Origin: an uncultured Elusimicrobium sp.
GTDB lineage: Bacteria > Elusimicrobiota > Endomicrobiia > Endomicrobiales > Endomicrobiaceae
Reading direction: 5' to 3'
DNA: 16,953 nt
Assembly (NCBI GenBank): GCA_902761395.1
Contig: CACWKJ010000005.1
Span: 1 to 16,953 of the forward strand
The notes under the pieces were generated by a model that saw only the letters and a list, made by a program, of their open reading frames with translations, was not told the DNA's origin and did no database searches. Shown one piece after another: positions 6,749 to 13,747 of the stretch. Numbering within the stretch: the first letter of the stretch is position 1; each line of letters begins with the position of its first letter. Made by a program: the position numbers and the translations under genes.

Positions 6749-9700
6749 TTAGAATGTAACGGTTATTTGTTTTGCTTGTCTGTTTCTTATTTTTTCGGCG
6801 CTTTTTCCCGCAACAACGTCACCGTCTATAACATCTTTTGAATTATCGTTCCACAAAATTTCGATTTTTTTGATGTTCATGTTCGGTAAATATGTGCTCT
6901 TTTTAGATTTGTTTACATAAACCAAATCGGTTGTTGAAAACAATTTTGCCTTAAATTCGCCTTTCTTATCAAAGAATTCTCCGCTGATTATAGGTTTTAA
7001 ACTAAATACCAACTCATTTTTATCGTTTACGGAAAAAGGTTTATAACCTAAACTCATTGTAAGCCACATATCTATAAACTCGGCTGTTGAACCGCTGAGT
7101 CTTGCAACAAAGCCTCTGCCCCAATTTCTTTTATCGGGGAATGCACTTGAAGAAATAAAAGAAGAATTTTCAAGTATACTTCTTCCGTAGACTTCAGGTT
7201 TTAAAAAGCACGGAAAACATGTTTTTATGGATGAGAAAAATTCTTCATACAAACCCGCTCTTAAAAGGCCCAACAAATATTTGAATTCCATATGCATAAA
7301 TACTGATTCATTTTCAAGCCAACCAGGTAAAAATACTCTCGATCTTCCTATTTCGTTGGACTCGCTGAGCAATGAAGAACAAACTTTAAACATCTTTAAC
7401 TCTTTATCGTAAAGTCCGCTCTTTTTAATAGATGCAAAATGTTGTTTTGCTTCCTTTTTATCTTCAGACATTCTCATATAATGTGTTTCTGATTCCAAAA
7501 ATAACGGTAACGGATATCTTTGAAATTTGGAAACTTTAACACAAGATAATCCTTTACAATTCTTTTCGTTATTCTTCTGATATTTTGTTGCTTCATATCT
7601 GAAATAAGTAACATATAATCCTGTTTTAGGATCTATGGCTTTTTTAAGACCTGCATTTATTTTTGCTACCGCTTTATCTATAAATTCTATTACCGAATTT
7701 ATATTTATTTGTTCTTCTTTACCGTTTATACCGAATATAACGGATTTTCTGTACTCTTCTTTTAATGTTGTTGCTTTATCCCAGAAATCGAAAGAAGAAA
7801 GTTTTTGTTTTAATAAGGACAAAATGCCTTTAAACAATTTTGCAACTTCTACAGGTACAAATATTTTTTCATCTTTATTTTCTTTCAAAAGGTTTGAAAA
7901 GAAAACCATCATCTTTCTCAACTCAAAAACTTCCGGAGTCGATGAACCGAAAAGGCCGGGCAAACCGTTCAATGCATCGTACCAACCCGGTTTATCCGAT
8001 TCCATTTCTATACCGATACCTTCACTGTCCAAAGTTGCAAATTTTACAGACATTATTGTTATAAACTTTGAAGCAAGTGTCGTATAATAAATATCACCTT
8101 TACCGTTATTTGTTCTTAATGCATTAGGATTAACTTTTCTTGATGCTATAAGTTCCGCTTTTTCATCTGATTTTGCTACAGAATTATATTGTCTTACAGT
8201 TCCTTTCGGAGTTAAAACATACTTTTGGTTTCTCGGCAAAACATAATGATCGTTATCATAATAAATAAAAGATTTATCGTTAAAAAAGATATCTTTTTTC
8301 TTATCCGGATATATTGTTAAGAAACTTTCCAATATATCGAAATTGTATTTCCAATGGTCTACCCAATATCCTTCACCGTGATTTGCATCGTTTTGAGCTT
8401 TTGCCGTTGTTACAACTTTTGAAATAAAATCTTCAAACTTTATTTTTGTTTTTATGTTCGAAAATTCCATGAATGTTGCAAGCGAACCCGGCTCAAACGG
8501 TTTTTGGAAAAATTTATTTAATTTTTCTTCATCTTTTTTGTTACTTAAATCACTTATTATATTTTTATATTCTTTGCTTTTTGTATCTAAAACAAAAAGT
8601 GTTCCTTTAACCACCAACGGGTTACAGGCATCTATTTGTAACAAGTTATAAAATATTTTTACCGCACTGTCTTTTACATTAGGGTTAAAGAAAATATCTT
8701 TTCTTCTGTTTTGATTTACATCTCTGTAATTTCCGTTACCCTGCGAATAGTAGTTGGGTGATACTTGGAATTCGTTATAATCTCTTTCCAAATCTCCGTG
8801 CTTTCTTGAAAACACATAATACATTGCGGACTTATCGTTATATTTAAACTCTATCGGAAGACCGCCTCTCATAACATTATCAAGATAATTTTGTCTGCAA
8901 TACATATCAAATTCAGGTATTGAAGAATGTGTTTCCATATTGGAAGTAATGGAATTTATTAAATTTTTATTTTCTTCCTGTTTTGCTTCAAAATATTTTA
9001 TGTCGAACTTTTTAACAAAATTGTTTAAAGATTTTGCACTTTCAATGTGACCGACAATAGAATATATTTTAAAACTGTCTTTTGATTTCAAATTTTGTTT
9101 TGCATAACTGAAAGCCGTAGGATATTTGTTATCCGCAAACTGTTTTTTGTGGTACACAAAATTTTCATTAAACAATTTTTCCGGACAAGCAAAACTTGTA
9201 TCGGAACCGAACAAAATGTCCGGATCAATTATGATATCGGCTTTCTTTACTTTTTTGTCTTGTACTAAAGAACAATAAAAGTTACCTTCGGTAATTTCCA
9301 CAACTTCGGAACTGTCCGCCGTTTCAACTTTCAATTTATAAAAAGGAACTCCGGTCTTATCGAAATTATCAACTTTCGTCCAAGCTTGAATTGTTGTAGA
9401 CATATATTTTTGCGACCAGGAATTAATATAATACGGAAGAATTTTCGGCATACCGTCAACGATTTCTATTTGAGCATTTTGCTTGGATATATTTTCAACC
9501 GTAACTTTTCTTAAAAGACCGGCTAACGGTTGGTTAGGCAATGTAAAATATGTAACTGTTGTTTTGATACCGATTTTTGTATTTATTTCTTCTATCGTTA
9601 AATCGTAAGCGGAAACATACATATTTTGTTTTACATCTTTTATATCGGCACTATTATTTTTGAACGGTTCATAGCAAATTGTTTCCTTACCTTTTTTTAT

Positions 9701-9961
9701 TTTCAAAAATGTTCTGAATCCGAAAGTATTAACTAAATTATAACTTACATTTGCGGGATAAAATTCCATTATTGCATAATTTTTGTTCTTTATACCGAAT
9801 GTACAAATTCCCTGCCCTCTGTTAACATAATATGCCCACATCGGAATACCTTTTACTCCGGAAATACCCGGAAAAAAGCTTGAAAAAGTCGGTGCCAAGT
9901 TATAATTTTCGATAACAAAACTTCCGTCTTGGTTAAGGTAATACTTAAATTTGTTAGCCAT
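6749..9961 (-). CDS. Large GH94-family glycoside phosphorylase (cellobiose phosphorylase / 1,2-beta-oligoglucan phosphorylase group)
   Basis: GH94 enzymes split beta-linked glucosides with phosphate, giving glucose 1-phosphate and saving ATP. The 1070-residue protein lacks a signal peptide, so it would act in the cytoplasm on imported oligosaccharides. A beta-rich N-terminal region (about 1-300) precedes the helical barrel. GEGYWVDHWKYNFD near 527-540 is a family-like aromatic motif. GWYDALNGLPGLFGSS near 659-674 sits where the general-acid Asp (WNDxxN in cellobiose phosphorylase) is expected, making D662 the candidate. RLSGSTAEF (S956-G957-S958) fits the TGS phosphate-binding loop, followed by LTMSLGYKPF like the family's LGxRP. 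The length, about 250 more than cellobiose phosphorylase, points to the roughly 1100-residue class typified by 1,2-beta-oligoglucan phosphorylase; GH149 or GH161 are alternatives. AGAGGA precedes the start. The gene stands alone with its own terminator, and its upstream region is the nested inverted repeat. Confidence 0.78.
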   Translation of the reverse strand: MANKFKYYLNQDGSFVIENYNLAPTFSSFFPGISGVKGIPMWAYYVNRGQGICTFGIKNKNYAIMEFYPANVSYNLVNTFGFRTFLKIKKGKETICYEPFKNNSADIKDVKQNMYVSAYDLTIEEINTKIGIKTTVTYFTLPNQPLAGLLRKVTVENISKQNAQIEIVDGMPKILPYYINSWSQKYMSTTIQAWTKVDNFDKTGVPFYKLKVETADSSEVVEITEGNFYCSLVQDKKVKKADIIIDPDILFGSDTSFACPEKLFNENFVYHKKQFADNKYPTAFSYAKQNLKSKDSFKIYSIVGHIESAKSLNNFVKKFDIKYFEAKQEENKNLINSITSNMETHSSIPEFDMYCRQNYLDNVMRGGLPIEFKYNDKSAMYYVFSRKHGDLERDYNEFQVSPNYYSQGNGNYRDVNQNRRKDIFFNPNVKDSAVKIFYNLLQIDACNPLVVKGTLFVLDTKSKEYKNIISDLSNKKDEEKLNKFFQKPFEPGSLATFMEFSNIKTKIKFEDFISKVVTTAKAQNDANHGEGYWVDHWKYNFDILESFLTIYPDKKKDIFFNDKSFIYYDNDHYVLPRNQKYVLTPKGTVRQYNSVAKSDEKAELIASRKVNPNALRTNNGKGDIYYTTLASKFITIMSVKFATLDSEGIGIEMESDKPGWYDALNGLPGLFGSSTPEVFELRKMMVFFSNLLKENKDEKIFVPVEVAKLFKGILSLLKQKLSSFDFWDKATTLKEEYRKSVIFGINGKEEQININSVIEFIDKAVAKINAGLKKAIDPKTGLYVTYFRYEATKYQKNNEKNCKGLSCVKVSKFQRYPLPLFLESETHYMRMSEDKKEAKQHFASIKKSGLYDKELKMFKVCSSLLSESNEIGRSRVFLPGWLENESVFMHMEFKYLLGLLRAGLYEEFFSSIKTCFPCFLKPEVYGRSILENSSFISSSAFPDKRNWGRGFVARLSGSTAEFIDMWLTMSLGYKPFSVNDKNELVFSLKPIISGEFFDKKGEFKAKLFSTTDLVYVNKSKKSTYLPNMNIKKIEILWNDNSKDVIDGDVVAGKSAEKIRNRQAKQITVTF

Positions 9962-10038
9962 TTTATCCTCTTATATTAGTTTAATGACTCTTTTAAAATT
10001 TTCGTTTACAAGCATGATTAAAGCCGTCTATGAGTTTA

Positions 10039-10201
10039 GGAAACGCTGAATAAACACCGGCACAAAATCTTGCGATATATTTTGCCTATAAATTCGTCGT
10101 TTTTTCTTGAAAGAGTTATCCAACTATTCCTACGAAAACACTCCTTTTTATAGACAAAATCTCTTCTCAATGTTTCGCACCCTTGTTTATTCAGGGTTTC
10201 C
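10039..10201. repeat. 163-bp imperfect palindrome with terminal inverted repeats (MITE-like)
   Basis: Ends 10039-10056 and 10184-10201 are inverted copies (GGAAACGCTGAATAAACA against GGAAACCCTGAATAAACA, one difference in 18). Pairing continues inward: ATTTTGCCTATAAA opposes ATTTTGTCTATAAA, and GTTTTTTC opposes GTGTTTTCG, down to a small ATCC loop near 10117-10120. It contains no transposase gene and no obvious target-site duplication at its ends. It could be a miniature mobile element or one arm of a folded RNA. Confidence 0.65.
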
Positions 10202-10324
10202 TGAAATTTTTAAAGTAAAAAGCTATAAATCAAAAAACTTTTTAGTGCGAACATGTTTGAAGATTTTTCCGTTACATTAATCCGTTAGGAAAAATCAAGT
10301 TGGAGCACGGCTTTAAAAATTTCA
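10202..10324. repeat. 123-bp hairpin region next to the MITE-like palindrome
   Basis: Its ends form a perfect 14-bp inverted repeat: TGAAATTTTTAAAG (10202-10215) and CTTTAAAAATTTCA (10311-10324). Inside is a second stem, GATTTTTCC (10262-10270) with GGAAAAATC (10288-10296). Outside that stem, GTGCGAACATGTTTGA (from 10245) loosely opposes the reverse complement of TCAAGTTGGAGCAC (to 10308). The first base directly follows the last base of the neighbouring palindrome. Confidence 0.6.
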
Positions 10325-10376
10325 AACGAATGGCTTTTTTGCTTGTAAATGAGAAATTTTAAAAGAACTATTTTTT

Positions 10377-10405
10377 ATAGATTCCGGATCAAGTCCGGAA
10401 TGACA
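10377..10405 (+). repeat. REP-like hairpin element, copy 1
   Basis: A 29-bp unit made of ATAG, an 8-bp stem with arms ATTCCGGA and TCCGGAAT around loop TCAAG, then GACA. Two further copies lie at 16332-16360 and 16371-16399 with compensatory stem changes. It lies 12 bases after the purB stop and may stabilise or end that transcript. Similar 'GTCATTCC...GGAAT' hairpins are common as dispersed repeats in many bacteria. Confidence 0.85.
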
Positions 10406-10416
10406 TTACAACTATT

Positions 10417-11712
10417 TTATTTTTTAAAAACTCTCTTAAATATAAAATCTACATTTTTAAAGTGCGGTGACAAATCGCAATCTCTTCTTATTTCTTTTTC
10501 GTTCATATATTTTCTTATTTCTTCATCTTTCAATGCCACTTCTTCAAGACTGACATTTTTTTCTCTTGCCGAAAATGCAAGTCTTTGCATAATTGCATAC
10601 CCTTGTTCTCTTGTTAACCCTTTATCTACCAATGTTAACAAAAGTGTTCCGGAACAAATAACATCCTGAGTTTTATTAAGATTTTTTTTCATGTTTTCAG
10701 GATAAACATTTAATCCCGAAAGTAATCCCTGCATTCTTTTTAAAATATAGAAAAGCCCCATAGTTGCATCCGGCAACATAATTCTTTCCGTCGAAGAATG
10801 ACTTATATCTCTTTCATGCCATAAAGCAATGTTTTCCATAGCGGTTACTGCATAACCTCTCAAAAGTCTTGCGAAACCGCAAACATTTTCCGATATTATC
10901 GGATTTCTCTTATGCGGCATTGCGGATGATCCCTTTTGACCTTTTGTAAAAGGTTCTTCGGCTTCTGCTACTTCTGTTCTTTGTAAATGTCTTATTTCAA
11001 GTGCTATCCTTTCAAGGTTAGCACCAACATGTGCAATTGTTGATAAAAATATTGAATGTCTGTCTCTGGGAACGATTTGTGTTGAAACAGGTTCCGGTTT
11101 CAAGTTTAATTTTTTGCAAACATACTCTTCAACTTTCGGGCTTAAATGTGCAAATGTTCCTACAGCGCCGGAAATTGCTCCGTAACTTACGGTTTCCAAT
11201 GCATAGTTTAATCTGTCGAGAGAACGACTAAGTTCGCTGTACCAATTTGCAACTTTCAAACCGAATGTTGTCGGTTCTGCATGAACACCATGACTTCTTC
11301 CCATTGTAGGAGTATATTTATATTTGAAAGCCAACTTTTTTGTTATTTTCATTAACTCTTTAGTTTCTTTTATAAGAAGCAAACATGCCTGTCTCATTTG
11401 AACGGCAAGTGAGGTATCCAAAACATCGGAAGATGTCATACCCATATGCAAAAATCTTGCTTCAGGACCGACAGTTTCAACGACACTTGTTAAAAATGCA
11501 ATTACGTCGTGTTTAACCGTTTTTTCTATTTCGTTTATTCTGTCTTTATTTATCTTAGCTTTTTTTCTTACCTTTGCAATTGCCGATTTTGGAACTACTC
11601 CCAACTTACTCATAGCTTCGGATGCTAAAATTTCAACTTCCAACATTATTTTGAACTTGTTATCATCAGTCCAAATTGATTCCATTTCAGGTTTTGCATA
11701 TCTTGGTATCAT
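10417..11712 (-). CDS. purB: Adenylosuccinate lyase
   Basis: Cleaves fumarate from SAICAR and from adenylosuccinate, two steps of purine nucleotide synthesis in the cytoplasm. The 431 residues match the bacterial length (about 430). H68 (KHDVIAF) and H141 (GRSHGVHAEPTTFG) are the conserved catalytic histidines. TSSDVLDTSLA at 93-103 is the substrate-binding motif, and GSSAMPHKRNP at 261-271 is the fumarase/aspartase superfamily signature loop with the catalytic Ser (S262 or S263). PHKRNP in place of the PYKRNP seen in many homologues is acceptable within the family. It follows purN by 14 bases on the same strand and is last in purM-purN-purB. A REP-like hairpin follows its stop codon. Confidence 0.97.
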   Translation of the reverse strand: MIPRYAKPEMESIWTDDNKFKIMLEVEILASEAMSKLGVVPKSAIAKVRKKAKINKDRINEIEKTVKHDVIAFLTSVVETVGPEARFLHMGMTSSDVLDTSLAVQMRQACLLLIKETKELMKITKKLAFKYKYTPTMGRSHGVHAEPTTFGLKVANWYSELSRSLDRLNYALETVSYGAISGAVGTFAHLSPKVEEYVCKKLNLKPEPVSTQIVPRDRHSIFLSTIAHVGANLERIALEIRHLQRTEVAEAEEPFTKGQKGSSAMPHKRNPIISENVCGFARLLRGYAVTAMENIALWHERDISHSSTERIMLPDATMGLFYILKRMQGLLSGLNVYPENMKKNLNKTQDVICSGTLLLTLVDKGLTREQGYAIMQRLAFSAREKNVSLEEVALKDEEIRKYMNEKEIRRDCDLSPHFKNVDFIFKRVFKK

Positions 11713-11726
11713 ACTTTTTACCTTCT

Positions 11727-12317
11727 TTATTTTAAATTTTCTATAACTCTTTTTATTGCTTGAGGGAATATTATATGTTCTTGAACCAATACTCTTGCAG
11801 CCACATCTTCCGGACTATCCGTTTCATAAACGGGCACTTCTTTTTGAAGTATTATAGAACCGGTATCATAATTTTCATCCACATAATGAACCGTAGGACC
11901 CGATTTTGTTTCTTTTGCTTTTACTACCGCTTCGTGAACAAAATGTCCGTACATTCCTTTACCGCCAAACTTCGGCAATAAAGCAGGATGAATATTTAAT
12001 ATTCTTGACTTATACTCTTTAACAATATTGTCCGGAACTTTCTTCATATATCCCGCCAAACAGATTATGTCCGCACCGGATTCTTTTATAAGCTTATACA
12101 TTTTATCGTCATAATCTTGTTTGTCCATGTTCTTGTAATCAAGAGCAATTGCTTTTATATTTTCTTTTTTTGCTCTTTCAAGTCCGTAAGCGGAAGGATT
12201 ATTCGATATCACAACAATAACTTCGGCAATACCTTTAAGTATTCCGCTTTTTGTTGAATCTATTATAGATTGTAAATTTGAACCGGTGCCGGAAACTAAT
12301 ACCGCTAACTTTTTCAT
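11727..12317 (-). CDS. purN: Phosphoribosylglycinamide formyltransferase (folate-dependent)
   Basis: Third step of purine synthesis: transfers the formyl group of 10-formyltetrahydrofolate to GAR, giving FGAR. The 196 residues match the family. VSGTGSNLQSI at 8-18 is the phosphate-binding loop. The catalytic triad corresponds to N108 and H110 (ILNIHPALLPKFGGKGMYG) and D151 (VDENYDTGSII). Its ATG overlaps the last base of the purM stop (TAATG), a classic sign of translational coupling. The enzyme's need for formyl-folate links the pathway to one-carbon metabolism. The formate-dependent alternative PurT is not seen in the window. Confidence 0.97.
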   Translation of the reverse strand: MKKLAVLVSGTGSNLQSIIDSTKSGILKGIAEVIVVISNNPSAYGLERAKKENIKAIALDYKNMDKQDYDDKMYKLIKESGADIICLAGYMKKVPDNIVKEYKSRILNIHPALLPKFGGKGMYGHFVHEAVVKAKETKSGPTVHYVDENYDTGSIILQKEVPVYETDSPEDVAARVLVQEHIIFPQAIKRVIENLK

Positions 12318-13282
12318 TATATTATTTCCACACCTTTTTTCCCTTTTTGAACAAATCCTATAACTTTAGAACCTTTCAAAAATTTGTGAACGGCTTGTGC
12401 ATGTTCCGGTCTGACAAATATTGCCATACCGATACCCATATTCAATGTTCTGTAAATATCTTTTTCCGGAACATTACCTTTCTTTTGAATTATGTTAAAT
12501 ATTTCAGGAACTTTCCAAGAACCTTTATTTATTATTACATGTGCATCCTGCGGTAAAATTCTTCCGATTTTGTCGTAAAAACTTCCGCCCGTAATATGTG
12601 CAATACCGACTATTTTATTCTTTTTGCCGTTATTAAATTTTTTAAGTGCTGCCAAAACTTCTTTAACATAAATTTTTGTAGGTGCCAACAATTCTTTGGA
12701 ATATTTTTTCAATTCTTTTTCGGAAAAAACTTTTCTTATCAAAGAGTATCCGTTGGAGTGAGGACCGCTTGAAGGAAGACCTATTACGACATCTCCTTCT
12801 TTAATATCTTTACCTGTAATTTCTTTACCTTTTTCGATTATACCTACGGCAAAACCGGCCAAATCATATTCTTCACCTTTATAAAAGCTCGGCATTTCCG
12901 CTGTTTCACCGCCGATAAGTTGAGCATTGGATTGTTTGCAACCGTTAATAATACCGCCTACAACTTTTTCCGTAAGAGAAACATTTAATTTTCCGCAAGC
13001 AAAATAATCCAAGAAGAAAAGAGGTTTTGCTCCAACACAAATTATATCGTTAACATTCATTGCAACCAAATCTATACCTACGGTATCGTGTTTATTTACC
13101 AAAAATGCAATCTTTAATTTTGTTCCTACTCCGTCGGTGGAACTAACCAAATTATATTTCGTGTTTTCTACGGGGAATGCTCCTCCGAATCCGCCTACTT
13201 TAGGAAGTTTTTTCTTAAGTCTTTTAACCAACTCGTTTCCCGCATCAATATTTACACCTGCTTTTTGATAAGTAATAGCCAT
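12317..13282 (-). CDS. purM: Phosphoribosylformylglycinamidine cyclo-ligase (AIR synthetase)
   Basis: Closes the imidazole ring of FGAM with ATP to give AIR, an intermediate of both purines and the HMP half of thiamin. The chosen start is ATG 13282-13280, with a GGGGGA ribosome-binding site; it begins MAITYQKAGVNIDAGN, the family's YxxAGVDIDAG opening. An in-frame TTG at 13303 would add seven residues across the ribosome-binding site and is less likely. The length is then 321 residues, slightly under the usual 340-350. Typical motifs are STDGVGTKLKIAF, DLVAMNVNDI, GAKPLFFLDYFACGKL and LIGGETAEMPSFY. First gene of purM-purN-purB, divergent from the thiamin operon. Confidence 0.97.
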   Translation of the reverse strand: MAITYQKAGVNIDAGNELVKRLKKKLPKVGGFGGAFPVENTKYNLVSSTDGVGTKLKIAFLVNKHDTVGIDLVAMNVNDIICVGAKPLFFLDYFACGKLNVSLTEKVVGGIINGCKQSNAQLIGGETAEMPSFYKGEEYDLAGFAVGIIEKGKEITGKDIKEGDVVIGLPSSGPHSNGYSLIRKVFSEKELKKYSKELLAPTKIYVKEVLAALKKFNNGKKNKIVGIAHITGGSFYDKIGRILPQDAHVIINKGSWKVPEIFNIIQKKGNVPEKDIYRTLNMGIGMAIFVRPEHAQAVHKFLKGSKVIGFVQKGKKGVEII

Positions 13283-13324
13283 TTTTCCCCCACTATAAGG
13301 CAATTTATAATTTATATTTTTAAA
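13280..13324 (-). repeat. Shared leader repeat, copy 2 (upstream of purM)
   Basis: Nearly the same 45-base leader as at 1153-1198 in front of rsfS. Shared blocks on the minus strand are TTTAAAAAT, ATAAATTATAAATTG and TGGGGGAAAAA ending at the start codon. It lies between the predicted purM promoter and the gene, so here it would be transcribed as the 5' untranslated region. Confidence 0.7.
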
Positions 13325-13354
13325 TTTATAATTAAAGACAAAATATATTTTATA

Positions 13355-13383
13355 ATTATAGAATATTTATTGATAAAAGACAA
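13355..13383 (-). promoter_or_regulatory. Promoter for purM-purN-purB
   Basis: On the minus strand TTGTCT (13383-13378) and a perfect TATAAT (13360-13355) are 17 bases apart. Transcription would start near 13348, some 65 bases before purM. A second TTGTCT lies closer to the gene (complement of 13336-13341), so a second promoter is possible. Confidence 0.6.
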
Positions 13384-13408
13384 AAGAAAAATCAATATAT
13401 TTTTTTGT

Positions 13409-13438
13409 TTGACAAAAGATGAATTTTTATAGTATCAT
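13409..13438 (+). promoter_or_regulatory. Promoter for the thiS-thiG-thiH-tenI operon
   Basis: A perfect -35 box TTGACA at 13409-13414 and a -10 box TATCAT at 13433-13438 with 18-base spacing (TAGTAT at 13430-13435 is a less well spaced option). Transcription would begin a few bases before the structured leader at 13452. Confidence 0.65.
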
Positions 13439-13451
13439 AAATTATCATTTT

Positions 13452-13517
13452 AAATAGAATATGTTATGGGGGTCACCACCTCGGGTGGCAAAAACTTCAT
13501 TCATATTCTATTTTTTT
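13452..13517 (+). promoter_or_regulatory. Candidate HMP-PP riboswitch (thiS motif) embedded in an intrinsic terminator
   Basis: A compact leader between promoter and thiS. A 12-bp perfect outer stem (13452-13463 with 13502-13513) runs straight into a T run (13511-13517), as in an intrinsic terminator. It encloses a small inner hairpin, CCACC with GGTGG (13476-13480 and 13484-13488), and an unpaired G-rich strand, TTATGGGGGTC. The established HMP-PP riboswitch class (thiS motif) is described as a very small aptamer almost wholly embedded in a terminator stem upstream of thiS, and this site has that architecture and context. A second hairpin, GGGGT with ACCTC (13469-13473 and 13478-13482), would exclude the inner one. 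I match on architecture and context, not on an aligned consensus. It is not a TPP riboswitch: no CTGAGA is present. Confidence 0.72.
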
Positions 13518-13531
13518 ATTAAGGAGTTAAA

Positions 13532-13726
13532 ATGAAAGTTAACGGAAAAGAAGTTGTTATAAAACAATCTCAAACTATATACGAATACTTAAAAGACAAC
13601 AATTACAATTTGGAACGAATTGTAATTGAGTTAAACGGTAAAATTGTTTCTAAAGATAAATATAACACTGTAAATTTAAAAGATACGGATGTTATGGAAG
13701 TGCTGACTTTTGTCGGCGGCGGTTAA
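13532..13726 (+). CDS. thiS: Sulfur carrier protein ThiS
   Basis: Small ubiquitin-like protein whose C-terminal glycine is made into a thiocarboxylate that donates sulfur for the thiazole ring of thiamin. The 64 residues match the family length, with the beta-grasp opening MKVNGKEVVI, IVIELNGKIVSKDKY in the middle, and the required Gly-Gly end (FVGGG, residues 60-64). An AGGAG site lies 5 bases before the ATG, directly after the leader's T run, so termination there would shut the gene off. First gene of the operon; thiG follows after 21 bases. The activating enzyme ThiF, which adenylates the C-terminus, is not in the window. Confidence 0.95.
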   Translation: MKVNGKEVVIKQSQTIYEYLKDNNYNLERIVIELNGKIVSKDKYNTVNLKDTDVMEVLTFVGGG

Positions 13727-13747
13727 AAGAACTTAAGGAGAAATATA

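Larger units (their letters stand above)
9990..10365. repeat. Nested inverted-repeat region resembling a three-way junction
   Basis: This region fills most of the 455-base gene-free stretch 9962-10416. Outer arms 9990-10025 and 10332-10365 are inverted copies: both read CTTTTAAAATTT, then TTTACAAGCA, then AAAGCC, with a few mismatches and a 4-base length difference. Between them lie two hairpins that touch each other, 10039-10201 and 10202-10324. If transcribed, the whole would fold as an outer stem with two side arms. No protein-coding potential was seen. It may be a structured RNA, a leader of the phosphorylase gene (which starts 28 bases beyond the left arm), or palindromic elements nested by insertion. 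No known RNA class was recognised: RNase P RNA, tmRNA and SRP RNA signatures are absent. Confidence 0.65.

Noticed and set aside
7635..8087. Plus-strand open frame of 150 codons inside the phosphorylase gene
   Set aside because: The opposite frame encodes conserved GH94 motifs throughout, and this frame has no recognisable domain.
9962..10416. Known structured RNAs (RNase P RNA, tmRNA, SRP RNA) or a short gene in the gap
   Set aside because: No signature sequences of those RNAs were found on either strand, and frames in the gap are short and broken by stops.
13283..13303. TTG start adding seven residues to purM
   Set aside because: The added codons run through the GGGGGA site that serves the ATG at 13282, and the family begins at that ATG.
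13440..13531. TPP riboswitch before a thiamin operon
   Set aside because: The conserved CTGAGA and the other TPP aptamer blocks are absent, and the leader is too short.
13461..13535. A 24-codon frame in the thiS leader starting at ATG 13461, whose TGA overlaps the thiS start (ATGA)
   Set aside because: No ribosome-binding site precedes the ATG, which lies in the outer stem of the leader; the layout is better explained as an RNA switch. The neat overlap may be chance.
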